This document shows positions 43,813-52,872 of a DNA stretch of 64,000 nt, in pieces (positions within the stretch are counted from its first letter, which is position 1; each line of letters opens with the position of its first letter). Location: contig LR590083.2 in NCBI GenBank assembly GCA_901457705.2, positions 2,852,597-2,916,596 on the forward strand. Reading direction: 5' to 3'. Origin of the DNA: Beijerinckiaceae bacterium RH AL1. Lineage in GTDB: Bacteria; Pseudomonadota; Alphaproteobacteria; Rhizobiales; Beijerinckiaceae. The notes under the pieces were generated by a model. It saw only the letters and a program-made list of their open reading frames with translations, made no database searches and was not told where the DNA came from. A program made the position numbers and the translations under genes.

Positions 43813-44293
43813 AGATGCTTGCGTCCGTCTCTCGACGCGCTCGAGGAGAGGCGGCTTCAGCCACCGTCGCGTACGGGGCGTGCGTGCTCCGCCTCAGCGG
43901 CAAGCGTCGCGCGAACGTGGGACGACGAACGTCATGGGCCTTGCGGCCCTCTGGCGCGCCGGACCGAAGCCCGCGCCTTCCAGCTCCCGAGATGAACGTT
44001 CGTCAGCGGCCCGCGCGCTCGCGGCCTCTGCTGCGATTTTGGGATCGTGCCGGCTCGGCCCATGGACGGGCGAGCGGCGCGACGAATAGATCGTGCTCTT
44101 TCATGCCGTGCTCCGTCCCAGAGAGGACCAAATGGAATGATGCGGGCGTGACGAAGAGGCTCTCGGCGTTTCAGTTTCAGTGATAACCGAGCGCCGACCG
44201 GCCCGCACCGGCGACGGACGGGTTGTTAGGCGGCGAACCAATTTCTGCCAACACCGAACTTGAAGAATCTTTCAGCTTCGCCACATCGGGTGC
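43813..44293. other. Upstream part of the TROVE locus, no protein gene seen
   Basis: Frames here lack family features. Several GC-rich hairpins are possible on the minus strand, including near 44010-44035 and 44045-44075, and a loose CGGTGCGGGCC at 44199-44209 resembles the module heads. It may hold further degenerate modules or the promoter of a minus-strand RNA transcript. Confidence 0.35.
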
Positions 44294-44524
44294 ATGATCA
44301 CCTCCGCCCAGATCCGCGCCGGCCGCGGGCTTCTCCGCTGGACGCAAGCCGTCCTCGCTGCCCGCGCCGCCATCTCGGCCGTCACGCTCAACATGACCGA
44401 GAGCGACCAGGTCGCGCCGCGCGCCAAGACCCTGCAGGCGATCCGCGAGGTGCTCGAGCGCGAGGGCGTCCGCTTCGTCGGCAGCGAGGCCGACGGGTTC
44501 GGCGTCGTCCTGCGGCCGAGCTAG
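44294..44524 (+). CDS. Small XRE-type helix-turn-helix protein
   Basis: The 76-residue product (MITSAQIRAGRGLLRWTQAVLAARAAISAVTLNMTESDQV, then LQAIREVLEREGVRFV) follows the short XRE family common in rhizobia, where the helix-turn-helix reads LLGWTQxxLAxxAGIS...TLNxIE. Some recognition-helix positions are altered (VLAARAAIS), so DNA binding may differ. It points away from the TROVE gene. A good terminator follows. Confidence 0.75.
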   Translation: MITSAQIRAGRGLLRWTQAVLAARAAISAVTLNMTESDQVAPRAKTLQAIREVLEREGVRFVGSEADGFGVVLRPS

Positions 44525-44555
44525 ACCCGCCTTCATGATCGAAGCCATCCAGGAG

Positions 44556-44583
44556 CACCGCGTCGCAAGGCGCGGTGATTTTT
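44556..44583 (+). terminator. Terminator after the XRE gene
   Basis: CACCGCG and CGCGGTG form a 7-bp stem around TCGCAAGG, followed directly by ATTTTT. It begins 32 nt after the XRE stop. Confidence 0.75.
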
Positions 44584-44615
44584 GCGAGTAGGTGTTCGAC
44601 GAGGGCGCCGCGCGG

Positions 44616-45011
44616 CTACTGGTCGCCGGTCTCCGGCAGGCGCTTGCCCTTCGCGCCCAAGGCGCGGCACGCGAACCAGAGGATGTGGTCGGCGTAGAAC
44701 GGTTTCGGCAGGAAGACGGCGCCCATCGGCAGCATCTGCGGCTTGGGCACGATCCGGCCGGACGACACGACGATCGCGATCGACGGCCAGCGCGCATCGG
44801 CGACACGGGCGAGACCGAGCCCGTCGACCTTCCCAGGCATCACCACGTCCGTGAACAGCAGGTCGATTTCCTCGCTGCGCTCCAAAAGGTCGATCGCGAT
44901 GTCGCTGTCCGTTGCACGCAATACTTCAAAGCCGGCATCCGACAAGACTGTCGTGATGACCGGAAGTACCAATGGATCATCGTCCGCAACAATAGCCCGC
45001 AGCGCACGCAT
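44616..45011 (-). CDS. Single-domain response regulator
   Basis: The 131-residue product is one receiver domain: acidic residues ADDD at 9-12, phospho-acceptor D55 in LLFTDVVMPG, S/T in VVSSG, and K103 in FLPKPF. It ends soon after with a short basic tail and no output domain. No kinase is adjacent on the same strand. The upstream A/T-rich stretch near 45010-45130 probably contains its promoter. Confidence 0.9.
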   Translation of the reverse strand: MRALRAIVADDDPLVLPVITTVLSDAGFEVLRATDSDIAIDLLERSEEIDLLFTDVVMPGKVDGLGLARVADARWPSIAIVVSSGRIVPKPQMLPMGAVFLPKPFYADHILWFACRALGAKGKRLPETGDQ

Positions 45012-45235
45012 CGATTTAAAATCTCTCGCAGTGCAAGCAAACTAGGCGGGTGGTCTCCTAGCGGCAAGATACCTTCCGATTAATAAAAAACTAAGTGCGA
45101 CAGAGAATTTTTCTGCGCAATTCAATTGTGCGCGACCATTAATACCGGAGCCGCCTCGTCGGAGGAGTCATGTGGCCCTGGCGTGCAAGCCCGCGGCTTG
45201 CACGTCGCCGTCGCCTCCCGGGCTTCACCCCGCCC

Positions 45236-45661
45236 TCAGGCCGGGCGCCTCGCGAGCAGGTCGCGGATTTCCTCGAGCAGGACCACGTCGTCCGGCTTCT
45301 TCGGCGCCGCCGCCTCCTCGGGATGCGACATGCGGGTCTTCAGCGTGTTCATCGCCTTCACCACGAGGAACAGCACCGCGGCGACGATGAGGAAGTTGAC
45401 CGTCATCTGCAGGAAGTTGCCCCAGGCCAGCACGGCGCCCTGCTTCTTGGCGTCGGCGAGCGTGGTGGCGGTCACCTTCGAGGAGAGCGGCGTGAAATAG
45501 TTCGTGAAGTCGACGCCGCCGGTGATGGCGCCGACGATCGGCATGATGAGGTCGTTGACCATGGAGGTGACGATCGCCCCGAACGCCGCACCGATCACGA
45601 CGGCGACCGCGAGGTCGACGACGTTGCCGCGCATGATGAAGTCTTTGAATTCCTTGAGCAC
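45236..45661 (-). CDS. mscL: Large-conductance mechanosensitive channel
   Basis: The 141-residue product starts [31 protein letters not shown] with the MscL pore helix, followed by [18 protein letters not shown], a periplasmic loop, and the second helix [25 protein letters not shown]. The C-terminal helical bundle ends in EEIRDLLA. MscL opens at high membrane tension to release solutes on osmotic downshock. Confidence 0.97.
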   Translation of the reverse strand: MLKEFKDFIMRGNVVDLAVAVVIGAAFGAIVTSMVNDLIMPIVGAITGGVDFTNYFTPLSSKVTATTLADAKKQGAVLAWGNFLQMTVNFLIVAAVLFLVVKAMNTLKTRMSHPEEAAAPKKPDDVVLLEEIRDLLARRPA

Positions 45662-45774
45662 GCGTCCGCCTCCCCTTCCGACGCCGGCACCTTAGCCGTT
45701 CCGCCTTCGCCGGCAAGATGATAGCGTGCCGGCTCTGCAACTCGACGTGCCTCCTCTTTTCGGACGCGTGACGG

Positions 45775-48700
45775 ATGGGCGCCATGAGCCTGGGCCTCCT
45801 CGCGATCTTGGTGTGTCTCGCCTACGCCGTCGGCTTTCTCCTGATCGGCCGGCTCGGTCGCGACTCGGCCGGCTCCTGGCCGCCTGCGCTGCGCCGCGCC
45901 ATCTACGCGCTCTCCGCGTGCGTCTCATTCGGCTTCTGGTCGAGCTTCGGCGTCGTCGGGCTGGCCTCGCGACGCGGCTTCGACTTTCTTCCGCTCGCTC
46001 TCGGGCCGATCGCGATCTTCGCCATCTTCCATCTCGTCGTCCTGCGGATGATCCGCATCTCGCGGGCGCAGCGGATCACCTCGATCGCCGACTTCGTGGC
46101 GGTCCGCTACGGCCGCTCGGTCGCCGTCGCGGCGATCGTCGCCCTCATCTGCCTCTTCGCGGGCATCCCGTTCATCGCCATCCAGATCCAGGCGATCGCC
46201 TACGTGGTCGTCGCGATCGCCAAGGGCAGCCTGCCGCTCGTCGCGGGCTCCGGTCCGTTGCCCGGCCCTGCCTTGACCGTCGCGCTGATCGCCACGATCC
46301 TCGCGGTCGCGACCGGCACGCTCCGGCTCGATGCGACCGAGAGCCATGGCGGCCTCATGACGGCGCTCGCGGTCGAGACCGTGATCCGCGTGACGAGCAG
46401 TCTCGCGCTCGGCGTCTTCGTCTGCTGGGGGCTGTTCAAGGGCATCGGTGACTTGACGGCCGCGGTCGCGAACGATCCGCAAGTCACGGCCGTCGTCAGG
46501 ACGGAGCCGACGATGGCGCGTTGGCTGCCGCTCATCCTCGTCGCGATGGCCGCCTCCCTCGTCGCGCCGCGCCAATTCCATGTCGCGGTCGTCGAGAACC
46601 GCAACGAGGACGACGTGCGCTTCGCCGCCTGGTTCGTGCCGGCGTGCATCCTGGCCGCCTCGCTTTTCGTCCTGCCTGTCGCCGTCGCCGGATTGCTGCG
46701 GCTGCCCGGCGGCAGCTTCGACCGCAACTTCATCCTGCTCGCCCTGCCGATGACGAGCGGCAGCGGCGCGATGGCGATCGTCGCGCTGCTCCTCTGCCTT
46801 TCGGCCACCGTCGGCACGATGGTGATGGGCGTCGTCGCGCTCTCCGTCATGACGTGCAACGACCTCGTCGTCCCGCTGCTGCTCTCGTCGGCGGCGAAGC
46901 TCGGCAAGCGCGGTCGCGCCGTGGTGCCGCCGATCCTCTTGATCCGCCGCATCGCCATCGTGGCGACGTTCACGGCCGCCGCGGCGATCGCGGTGGGGCT
47001 CGACGAGAGCGCGATCTCGATCATCGGCCTCAAGCCCATCGTCCTCGTGGTGCAGATCGCCCCGGCCGCGATCGGCGCGCTCGTCTGGAGCGGCGGCACG
47101 GCGCGCGGCGCGATCGCCGGCATGGTCGCCGGCGTCGCGGTCTCGGCCTACACGCTGCTGCTGCCGATCCTCGTCCCGCACACGTCGCCGCTGCTCACGC
47201 TCGGCCCGCTCGGCATCGACGCGTTGCGGCCGACCGACCTCCTCGGCGTCGATCTCGCGCCGCTGCAGCAAGGCGTGGTCTGGAGCCTTGCGATCAACGT
47301 CTGCGTCTTCGTCGCGCTCTCGCTCACGAGGCAGCCGACCGCCGGCGAGCGTTTGCAGGCCAACGTCTTCGTCAGGGCCAAGGCGATGGCGCACGCGAGC
47401 TTCTTCCGCCTGCGCAACGCCAACGTCACGATCGGCGAGCTGACCGCGACGACCGCGCGCTTCCTCGGGCCGGAGACAGCCGAGCGCCTGTTCCTCGACT
47501 ATCACACGTCGCGCGGCTCGCTCTTCGAGAAGGCGCAGGCGGCCGAGCCCGCCCTGCTCCAGCATGCCGAGCGGCTCATCGCCACGACGATCGGCGCCGC
47601 CTCGGCCCGCCCAGAACTCGCGCGACCTGCTGCAGCACGCGATCGACATCGCGCGCGACGGCATGGCGATCTTCGACGCCGACCTGCGCCTCGTCGCCTG
47701 GAATCGGGCCTACCGCGAGATGTTCCAGTTCACGGCGGCCGAGCTGCGCATCGGCGTCCCGCTCGAGTCGCTCATCCGCTCAAATGCCAGGCGCGGCATC
47801 TACGGCCGTGACGCCGAAACGGAGGAGTTCGTCGGCGCGCGGCTCGACACGCTCACGCAGCCGACGCAGGGCCTGCGCATGCTCAACGCGCCTGCCGGTC
47901 GCGTGCTCGAGCTGACGTCGGTGCGCCTGCACAACGGCGGCATCTTCTACACCTACTCAGACGCCACGGCGCAGGCGCAGTCCGAGGAGGAGCTCGAGGC
48001 CGAGAACGAGACGCTGGAGCGGCGCGTGCGCGAGCGCACCGACCAGCTCATCGGCGTCAACATGGAGCTGGCGCGCGCCAAGGCCGAGGCCGAGGACGCC
48101 AACATCACCAAGTCGCGCTTCCTCGCCGCGGCGAGCCACGACGTGCTGCAGCCGCTCAGCGCCGCGCGGCTCTATGCGTCATCGCTGCGCGAGCGGTTGC
48201 GCGGCAGCCCCGGCACAGACGCGACGATCGCGCTCGCCGACAACGTCGACCAGTCGCTCGGCGCGGTCGAGGACGTGGTGCGATCGCTGCTCGAGATCTC
48301 GCAGCTCGACGCGCGCGCGACGAAGACCGAGGTCACCGAGTTCGACCTCGGGGCCCTGCTGGAGGAGCTGCGCATCGACTTCGCGCCGACGGCGCGGGAA
48401 CGCGAGCTCGATCTCACCTTCGTCGCGACGTCGCTGGCGGTGCGATCGGATCGCTCGCTGCTGCGGCGCCTCTTGCAGAACCTCATCTCGAACGCGCTGA
48501 AGTACACGCCCGAGGGCGGCGTGCTCGTCGGCGTGCGGCGGTGCGGCGACAGCGCGCGGATCGAGGTGCTCGATACGGGTGTCGGCATCCCGGAGAGCAA
48601 GCTGCAGCTCATCTTCCGCGAGTTTGAGCGGCTTCCCCGCAGCGGGCAGATGGCGGCCGGCGCCGGTCTCGGCCTCTCCATTGTCGAGCGGCTGGGGCGT

Positions 48701-49216
48701 GTCCTCGAGCACGAGGTCAAGGCGCGCTCGGTGGTCGGCCGCGGCTCGGCCTTCACCGTGGCGGTGCCCCGCGCCGTGGCCGCGGTGAGTCGACACGACG
48801 CCGTCGCGCCTCAGGTGGCGCGCCACGGCGGCCTCGATGGGCTCGTCGTCGCGGCCGTCGACAACGAGCCCCGGATCGTCGCCGGCATGGAGGCGCTGCT
48901 GCAGGGGTGGGGGTGCGAGGTCGTCAGCGGTCTCGGTCTGAAGTCGCTCGACGTCGCGCTCGCCGCGCGGAAGCTGGTGCCCGATGTGATCGTCGCCGAC
49001 TACCACATCGACGAGGTCGACGGCCTCGGGGTCATCGCGGCGCTCCGAGCGAGGTACGGCGCGCTCCCGGCCGTCCTCGTCACCGCCGACCCCAGCGCCG
49101 GCGTGCGGGAGCTGGCGCGGCGCGCCGATGTCCGCATCCTCCACAAGCCGCTGCGACCTGCGACGCTGCGCGCGCTGCTGGGACAATGGCGACTCGTCAA
49201 GGCGGCGGCGGAGTAG
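45775..49216 (+). pseudogene. Transporter-type hybrid sensor kinase (SLC5/PutP-like + PAS + HK + receiver), frameshifted
   Basis: Frame 1 from ATG 45775 encodes about 12 membrane helices of the SLC5/sodium-solute symporter fold (LIGRLGRDSAGSW; ITSIADFVAVRYGRS; FAGIPFIAIQIQAIAYV), then FLGPETAERLFLDYHTSRGS, as in NahK/ErcS'-type kinases. The frame is lost near 47605. Frame 2 continues with PAS (RDLLQHAIDIARDGMAIFDADLRLVAWNRAYREMF), a coiled coil, HisKA (FLAAASHDVLQPLSAARLYA), HATPase_c (NLISNALKYTPEGG; AGLGLSIVERL) and a receiver (VIVADYHIDEVDG) to 49216. About 25-30 residues normally found between the two parts (after GAASAR) are missing. This suggests an out-of-frame deletion, although a second product starting near 47564 is possible. 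Confidence 0.82.
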
Positions 49217-49235
49217 CAATCGCCGCCGCGAGCAC

Positions 49236-49673
49236 TCAGTCGACCGCGTCTCTGCTCATCCGCACGTGCGCGTCGCGCAGCTCGGCAATGGCACTGTCGA
49301 GCTCGTCGCGCTGACGCTCCAGATAGGCGATCTGCGCCTGGATCTGCTGCCGGTCGAGGCTGACGGTCAGATCGGCCGTCGGAGCCGCCGGCGCCTGCGT
49401 GGCGGCGCGCTTCTCGTTCGAGGCGATGAGCTGCTGGATCTCGGCGAGCGTAAAGCCCAGCCGCTTGCCCTTGAGGATCAGCTCGAGCCTGATGCGATCC
49501 GACGCGTTGTAGTAACGCGCGGTCCCCTGCCGTCGCGGATGCAGCAGGCCCTTGTCCTCATAGAAGCGCAACGTGCGCAGGCTGACGTCGTAGATCCGGG
49601 CAAGATCGCCGATCGTATATTCATCACGGGCCATCGGACCGTCCGTGGCAGTTCGGGAATGCTCACCCTGCAT
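49236..49673 (-). CDS. MerR-family transcriptional regulator
   Basis: The 145-residue product has a MerR helix-turn-helix and wing: YTIGDLARIYDVSLRTLRFYEDKGLLHPRRQGTARYYNASDRIRLELILKGKRLGFTLAEIQQLI. A long dimerisation helix follows (IQAQIAYLERQRDELDSAIAELRDAH). No cysteine pattern for metal or redox sensing is present. ATG 49673 has GGAG 6 nt upstream; ATG 49634 (MARDEYTIGD) is a possible alternative. It converges on the broken transporter-kinase gene. Confidence 0.9.
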   Translation of the reverse strand: MQGEHSRTATDGPMARDEYTIGDLARIYDVSLRTLRFYEDKGLLHPRRQGTARYYNASDRIRLELILKGKRLGFTLAEIQQLIASNEKRAATQAPAAPTADLTVSLDRQQIQAQIAYLERQRDELDSAIAELRDAHVRMSRDAVD

Positions 49674-49814
49674 TTCAGGCTCCGCCTGTCTAACGCGTCA
49701 AGGCCCAGGCCTTACATCTGGCACTACCTATAAGAGCGCAAGCACCTCGCACAATACCGCCCCTCCATTTCGCGGGAGCCGGGGTCGCGGCGATTGTGTC
49801 AAAATCGATCAGCT

Positions 49815-49829
49815 TTAACCGCCTGTTTA
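49815..49829 (+). promoter_or_regulatory. CtrA-like box upstream of the podJ-like gene
   Basis: TTAACCGCCTGTTTA matches the CtrA consensus TTAA-N7-TTAA except for one base in the second half. It lies 77 nt before the start codon. A single near-match is weak on its own. Confidence 0.4.
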
Positions 49830-49905
49830 CCTTGAGCACGGCACGTTCACCCGAGACATCGTTCCTGCGCATTCCCCGACTGGGAGGCGCCAAGCGGGCC
49901 ATCGG

Positions 49906-52863
49906 ATGAGCAAGGCTCTACCCTGGAACATCAAAGGCGTCGGGTTCGACGCCCGCGAGGCGGCCCGCGACGCGGCGCGCCGTGAAGGCCTGTCGCTTGG
50001 CGAGTGGCTGCATGGCGTCATCGCCGACAGCGCCGCCCCTGCGCAGGAGCACGGTCGCTATGCCGCAGCGCCGAGCGAGCAAGACAGGATCGAATCCGTC
50101 ACGTCGCGGCTCGAGCGCCTGAGCGCCGCTGCGGCGCGCCCGCGCGGCCGGATCGCCGAGCGCGATCGCCCGCGCCGGGACGACTGGGAGCGTCAGCCCG
50201 AGTCGCAAAGCGAGCGGCGTCTGCGCGTCGTCGCCGACGAGGATGAGCATCGCCGCCGCGACTACGCGGCAGAGGACGTTGCCGAAAACCCGGTCGTCGA
50301 GGCCGTCGCTGCGCTGGAAGCGCGCTCGCAGCGCAGCGAACGGCGCACCGAGGACGCGCTCGCCACTGTTGCGCGCTATCTCGAATCGGCCGAGGCGCGC
50401 CGCACGCGCGAGCAGGCCGGCGTCGACACGTTGGCAGAACGTCTCGCCGACATCGAGTCGCGGCTCGCCGCGCAGGATCCGAACCCGATCAAGGGCGCCC
50501 TGGCCCGCCTCGAGGCGCGCCTTGAGCAGATCGGCTTGCGCAACGAGGCCGAGGCGCGCGCCCCGCGAAGCGAGCCCGCGCCCGTCGAACGCCTCGAGCA
50601 CAAGCTTAACGCCGTCCTCGAGGCGCTGTCGGCGCGTCCGGCGCCGCCGCAGGCTTCGGCCGCCGCCATCGCCGCGGCGCAGGAGCGCGCGCCCGTCGAG
50701 CTGCCGCTGCGTCGGCGTCGTCTCGGCGACGCCATCGCCGAGATCGCCGATCGCCAGCGCTCGCTGGAGACGTCGGCGGCGAAGCCCGCAGGCCTGTTCG
50801 GCGCGGCGCGGGTGCCGGAGCGGCGCGTCCCGCCGCCCGTCGATCTCGAGGGGCTGCGCGAGGACATCGCGACCATGGCGGGGCAGTTGCGTGGCCTGGC
50901 GCCGCGCGGCTCGGTCGCCGCGCTCGAGGGCCAGCTCGCGCGGATCGAGACCCAGCTCGGCGCCGCCGACTCGGGCGGCGCGCTCGGCGAGCTGCGCGCC
51001 GAGATGCGGGCGCTCGAAAGCCAGCTCCACGACATCCACGATCTCGTCGAGCGCCGCACTGCCGCGCCCGATGTGGCGTCGCTCGAAGGTCTGCTGCGCG
51101 ACCTCACGGCGCGCATCGAGGCCGTGCAGGCGCCGAACGCCGGCCAACCGGCGCTCGACGCCCTGCAGCACCAGATCGGCACGCTGACGTCCCGGCTCGA
51201 GGCGAACGAGTCCGGGCTCGCGTCGCTCGCGACCATCGAGCGCTCGATGCGCGATCTCTTCACGCATCTCGACGAGACGCGCAGCTTCGCGGAGACCGCG
51301 GCCGCGCGCGCGGCGCACGAAGCCGTGCGCATCGCGATCGCCGACAAGGGCTTCGACCGTCCCGCGCCGCGCGCCGACGTCGCGGTGCTGAAGGCGATGC
51401 AGGAAGACGCCGACCTGCGCACCCGCTCGACGCTCGACGCGATGCAGTCGGTCCTGGAAAAGGTCGTCGACCGGCTCGCCAGCGTCGAGAACGGCCTCAC
51501 CGACGTGCAGGGCGCGACCTCTGCCCGCAGCATCGACAGCGCGCTCAACGGCCTTCGCGCGGCGGACCCCGCCGCAACGCCGGCGTCTGCGCCGAGCCTG
51601 GGCGCGGCCAAGCCGATGCTCGACACGCCCCGCCAGCGGCCGGCGGCACGGCGGAGCGCCGCGATCGCGCTCCCGTCCGACGCCGTCGATGCCAGGCCCG
51701 ACTATATCGCCGCCGCGCGTCGCGCCGCGCAGGCCGCGCAGACCGACCCGTCCGTCGTCGCGATGCGCGAAGGCGAGCCGAACGACCTCCGCGAAGGCCT
51801 GGCGGTCAAGTCGCGCGACTTCGTCGCCAGCCACAAGCGCCCGGTCCTGCTGTCGCTCGCCGCCGTGCTCGTCGTGGCGATCACGACCGCGCTGGTGCAG
51901 CTCGCGCCCTTCCCGTCGACGAGCTCGCAGGTCGCCGGCTATGCGGCGCCGCCCGCCCGCGTCGCGGCCGCCGAGCCGAGCCGCCAGCCGCGCCTTGCCC
52001 GCACCGCCGACGCCAACGACGCGCTGTCGCCGAGCGCCCTGCCGCGCAGCACGCCGGCGCTGCCCGCCAAGATCCCGGGATCGGACCCGATCCCCACAGC
52101 GTCGATGCCGACCGCGTCGACCCCTGCGGCATCGATCCCGAGCCTGCCGGCCTTTGCGGCCTCGCCGCGGCAATCGATTCGCCAGCCGACTTTGCCTGCC
52201 GGCCTCGTCGCGGCCGCCGACGCCGGCGATGCGGCGGCCCAGTACACGCTGGCCTGCGCCTATGCCGAGGGCCGCTTGGCGCCGCGCGATTTCGGGCAGG
52301 CGGCAAGGTACTACGCCAAGGCCGCCGACCAGGGCATCGTGCCGGCGCAGTACCGGCTTGGTGCGCTCTACGAGAAAGGTCTCGGCGTCGCGCAGGACAA
52401 AGCGCGTGCGAAGAGCCTCTACCGCCAGGCGGCCGACGCGGGAAACCCGCGTGCCATGCACAATCTCGCGGTGTTGCTCGCCGACGGCGACGGCAAGCCC
52501 GACTACGAGGGCGCCGCGACCTGGTTCCGCAAGGCCGCGCAGTACGGCATCCACGACAGCCAGTTCAACCTGGCGATCCTCCTCGTCCGCGGCCTCGGCG
52601 TCGAGCCGTCGCTGGTGCAGTCCTACCAGTGGTTTGCGATCGCTGCCGCGCAGGGCGACACCGATGCGGCCGGCAAGCGCGACGAGATCGGCGCCAAGCT
52701 CTCGCCGAGCGAGCTGTCGGTCGCCAAGGCGCTCGCCGCGGCCTTCCATGCGCGTGCGCCCGATCCGGCGGCGACGGATGTGACGCCCCCGCCCGGTGGT
52801 TGGGATAGCGCTCCGGCGCCGGTTCACCTAAACAGCGCGCGATCGAAGATCTCCTCGCTGTAA
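49906..52863 (+). CDS. PodJ-like SEL1-repeat polar localisation protein
   Basis: The 985-residue product begins LPWNIKGVGFDAREAARDAARREGLSLGEWLHGVI, the start seen in rhizobial PodJ-like proteins. A long Ala/Arg/Glu-rich coiled-coil region (about 60-550) follows, then one transmembrane helix near 645-665 (VLLSLAAVLVVAITTALVQL), a Pro/Ala-rich periplasmic linker and SEL1 repeats at about 770-925 (AAQYTLACAYAEGRLAPRDFGQAARYYAKAADQGIVPAQYRLGALYEKGLG). PodJ organises the new pole and positions PleC-type kinases in Caulobacter. The PdhS/PleC-like kinase gene only 1.4 kb downstream fits such a partnership. Confidence 0.85.
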   Translation: MSKALPWNIKGVGFDAREAARDAARREGLSLGEWLHGVIADSAAPAQEHGRYAAAPSEQDRIESVTSRLERLSAAAARPRGRIAERDRPRRDDWERQPESQSERRLRVVADEDEHRRRDYAAEDVAENPVVEAVAALEARSQRSERRTEDALATVARYLESAEARRTREQAGVDTLAERLADIESRLAAQDPNPIKGALARLEARLEQIGLRNEAEARAPRSEPAPVERLEHKLNAVLEALSARPAPPQASAAAIAAAQERAPVELPLRRRRLGDAIAEIADRQRSLETSAAKPAGLFGAARVPERRVPPPVDLEGLREDIATMAGQLRGLAPRGSVAALEGQLARIETQLGAADSGGALGELRAEMRALESQLHDIHDLVERRTAAPDVASLEGLLRDLTARIEAVQAPNAGQPALDALQHQIGTLTSRLEANESGLASLATIERSMRDLFTHLDETRSFAETAAARAAHEAVRIAIADKGFDRPAPRADVAVLKAMQEDADLRTRSTLDAMQSVLEKVVDRLASVENGLTDVQGATSARSIDSALNGLRAADPAATPASAPSLGAAKPMLDTPRQRPAARRSAAIALPSDAVDARPDYIAAARRAAQAAQTDPSVVAMREGEPNDLREGLAVKSRDFVASHKRPVLLSLAAVLVVAITTALVQLAPFPSTSSQVAGYAAPPARVAAAEPSRQPRLARTADANDALSPSALPRSTPALPAKIPGSDPIPTASMPTASTPAASIPSLPAFAASPRQSIRQPTLPAGLVAAADAGDAAAQYTLACAYAEGRLAPRDFGQAARYYAKAADQGIVPAQYRLGALYEKGLGVAQDKARAKSLYRQAADAGNPRAMHNLAVLLADGDGKPDYEGAATWFRKAAQYGIHDSQFNLAILLVRGLGVEPSLVQSYQWFAIAAAQGDTDAAGKRDEIGAKLSPSELSVAKALAAAFHARAPDPAATDVTPPPGGWDSAPAPVHLNSARSKISSL

Positions 52864-52872
52864 GGCTGCTCC

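Noticed and set aside
45105-45140. Palindrome GCGCAATTCAATTGTGCGC near the receiver gene promoter
   Set aside because: The arms differ by a two-base insertion. No second copy or known operator matches it, so it is not listed as a site.
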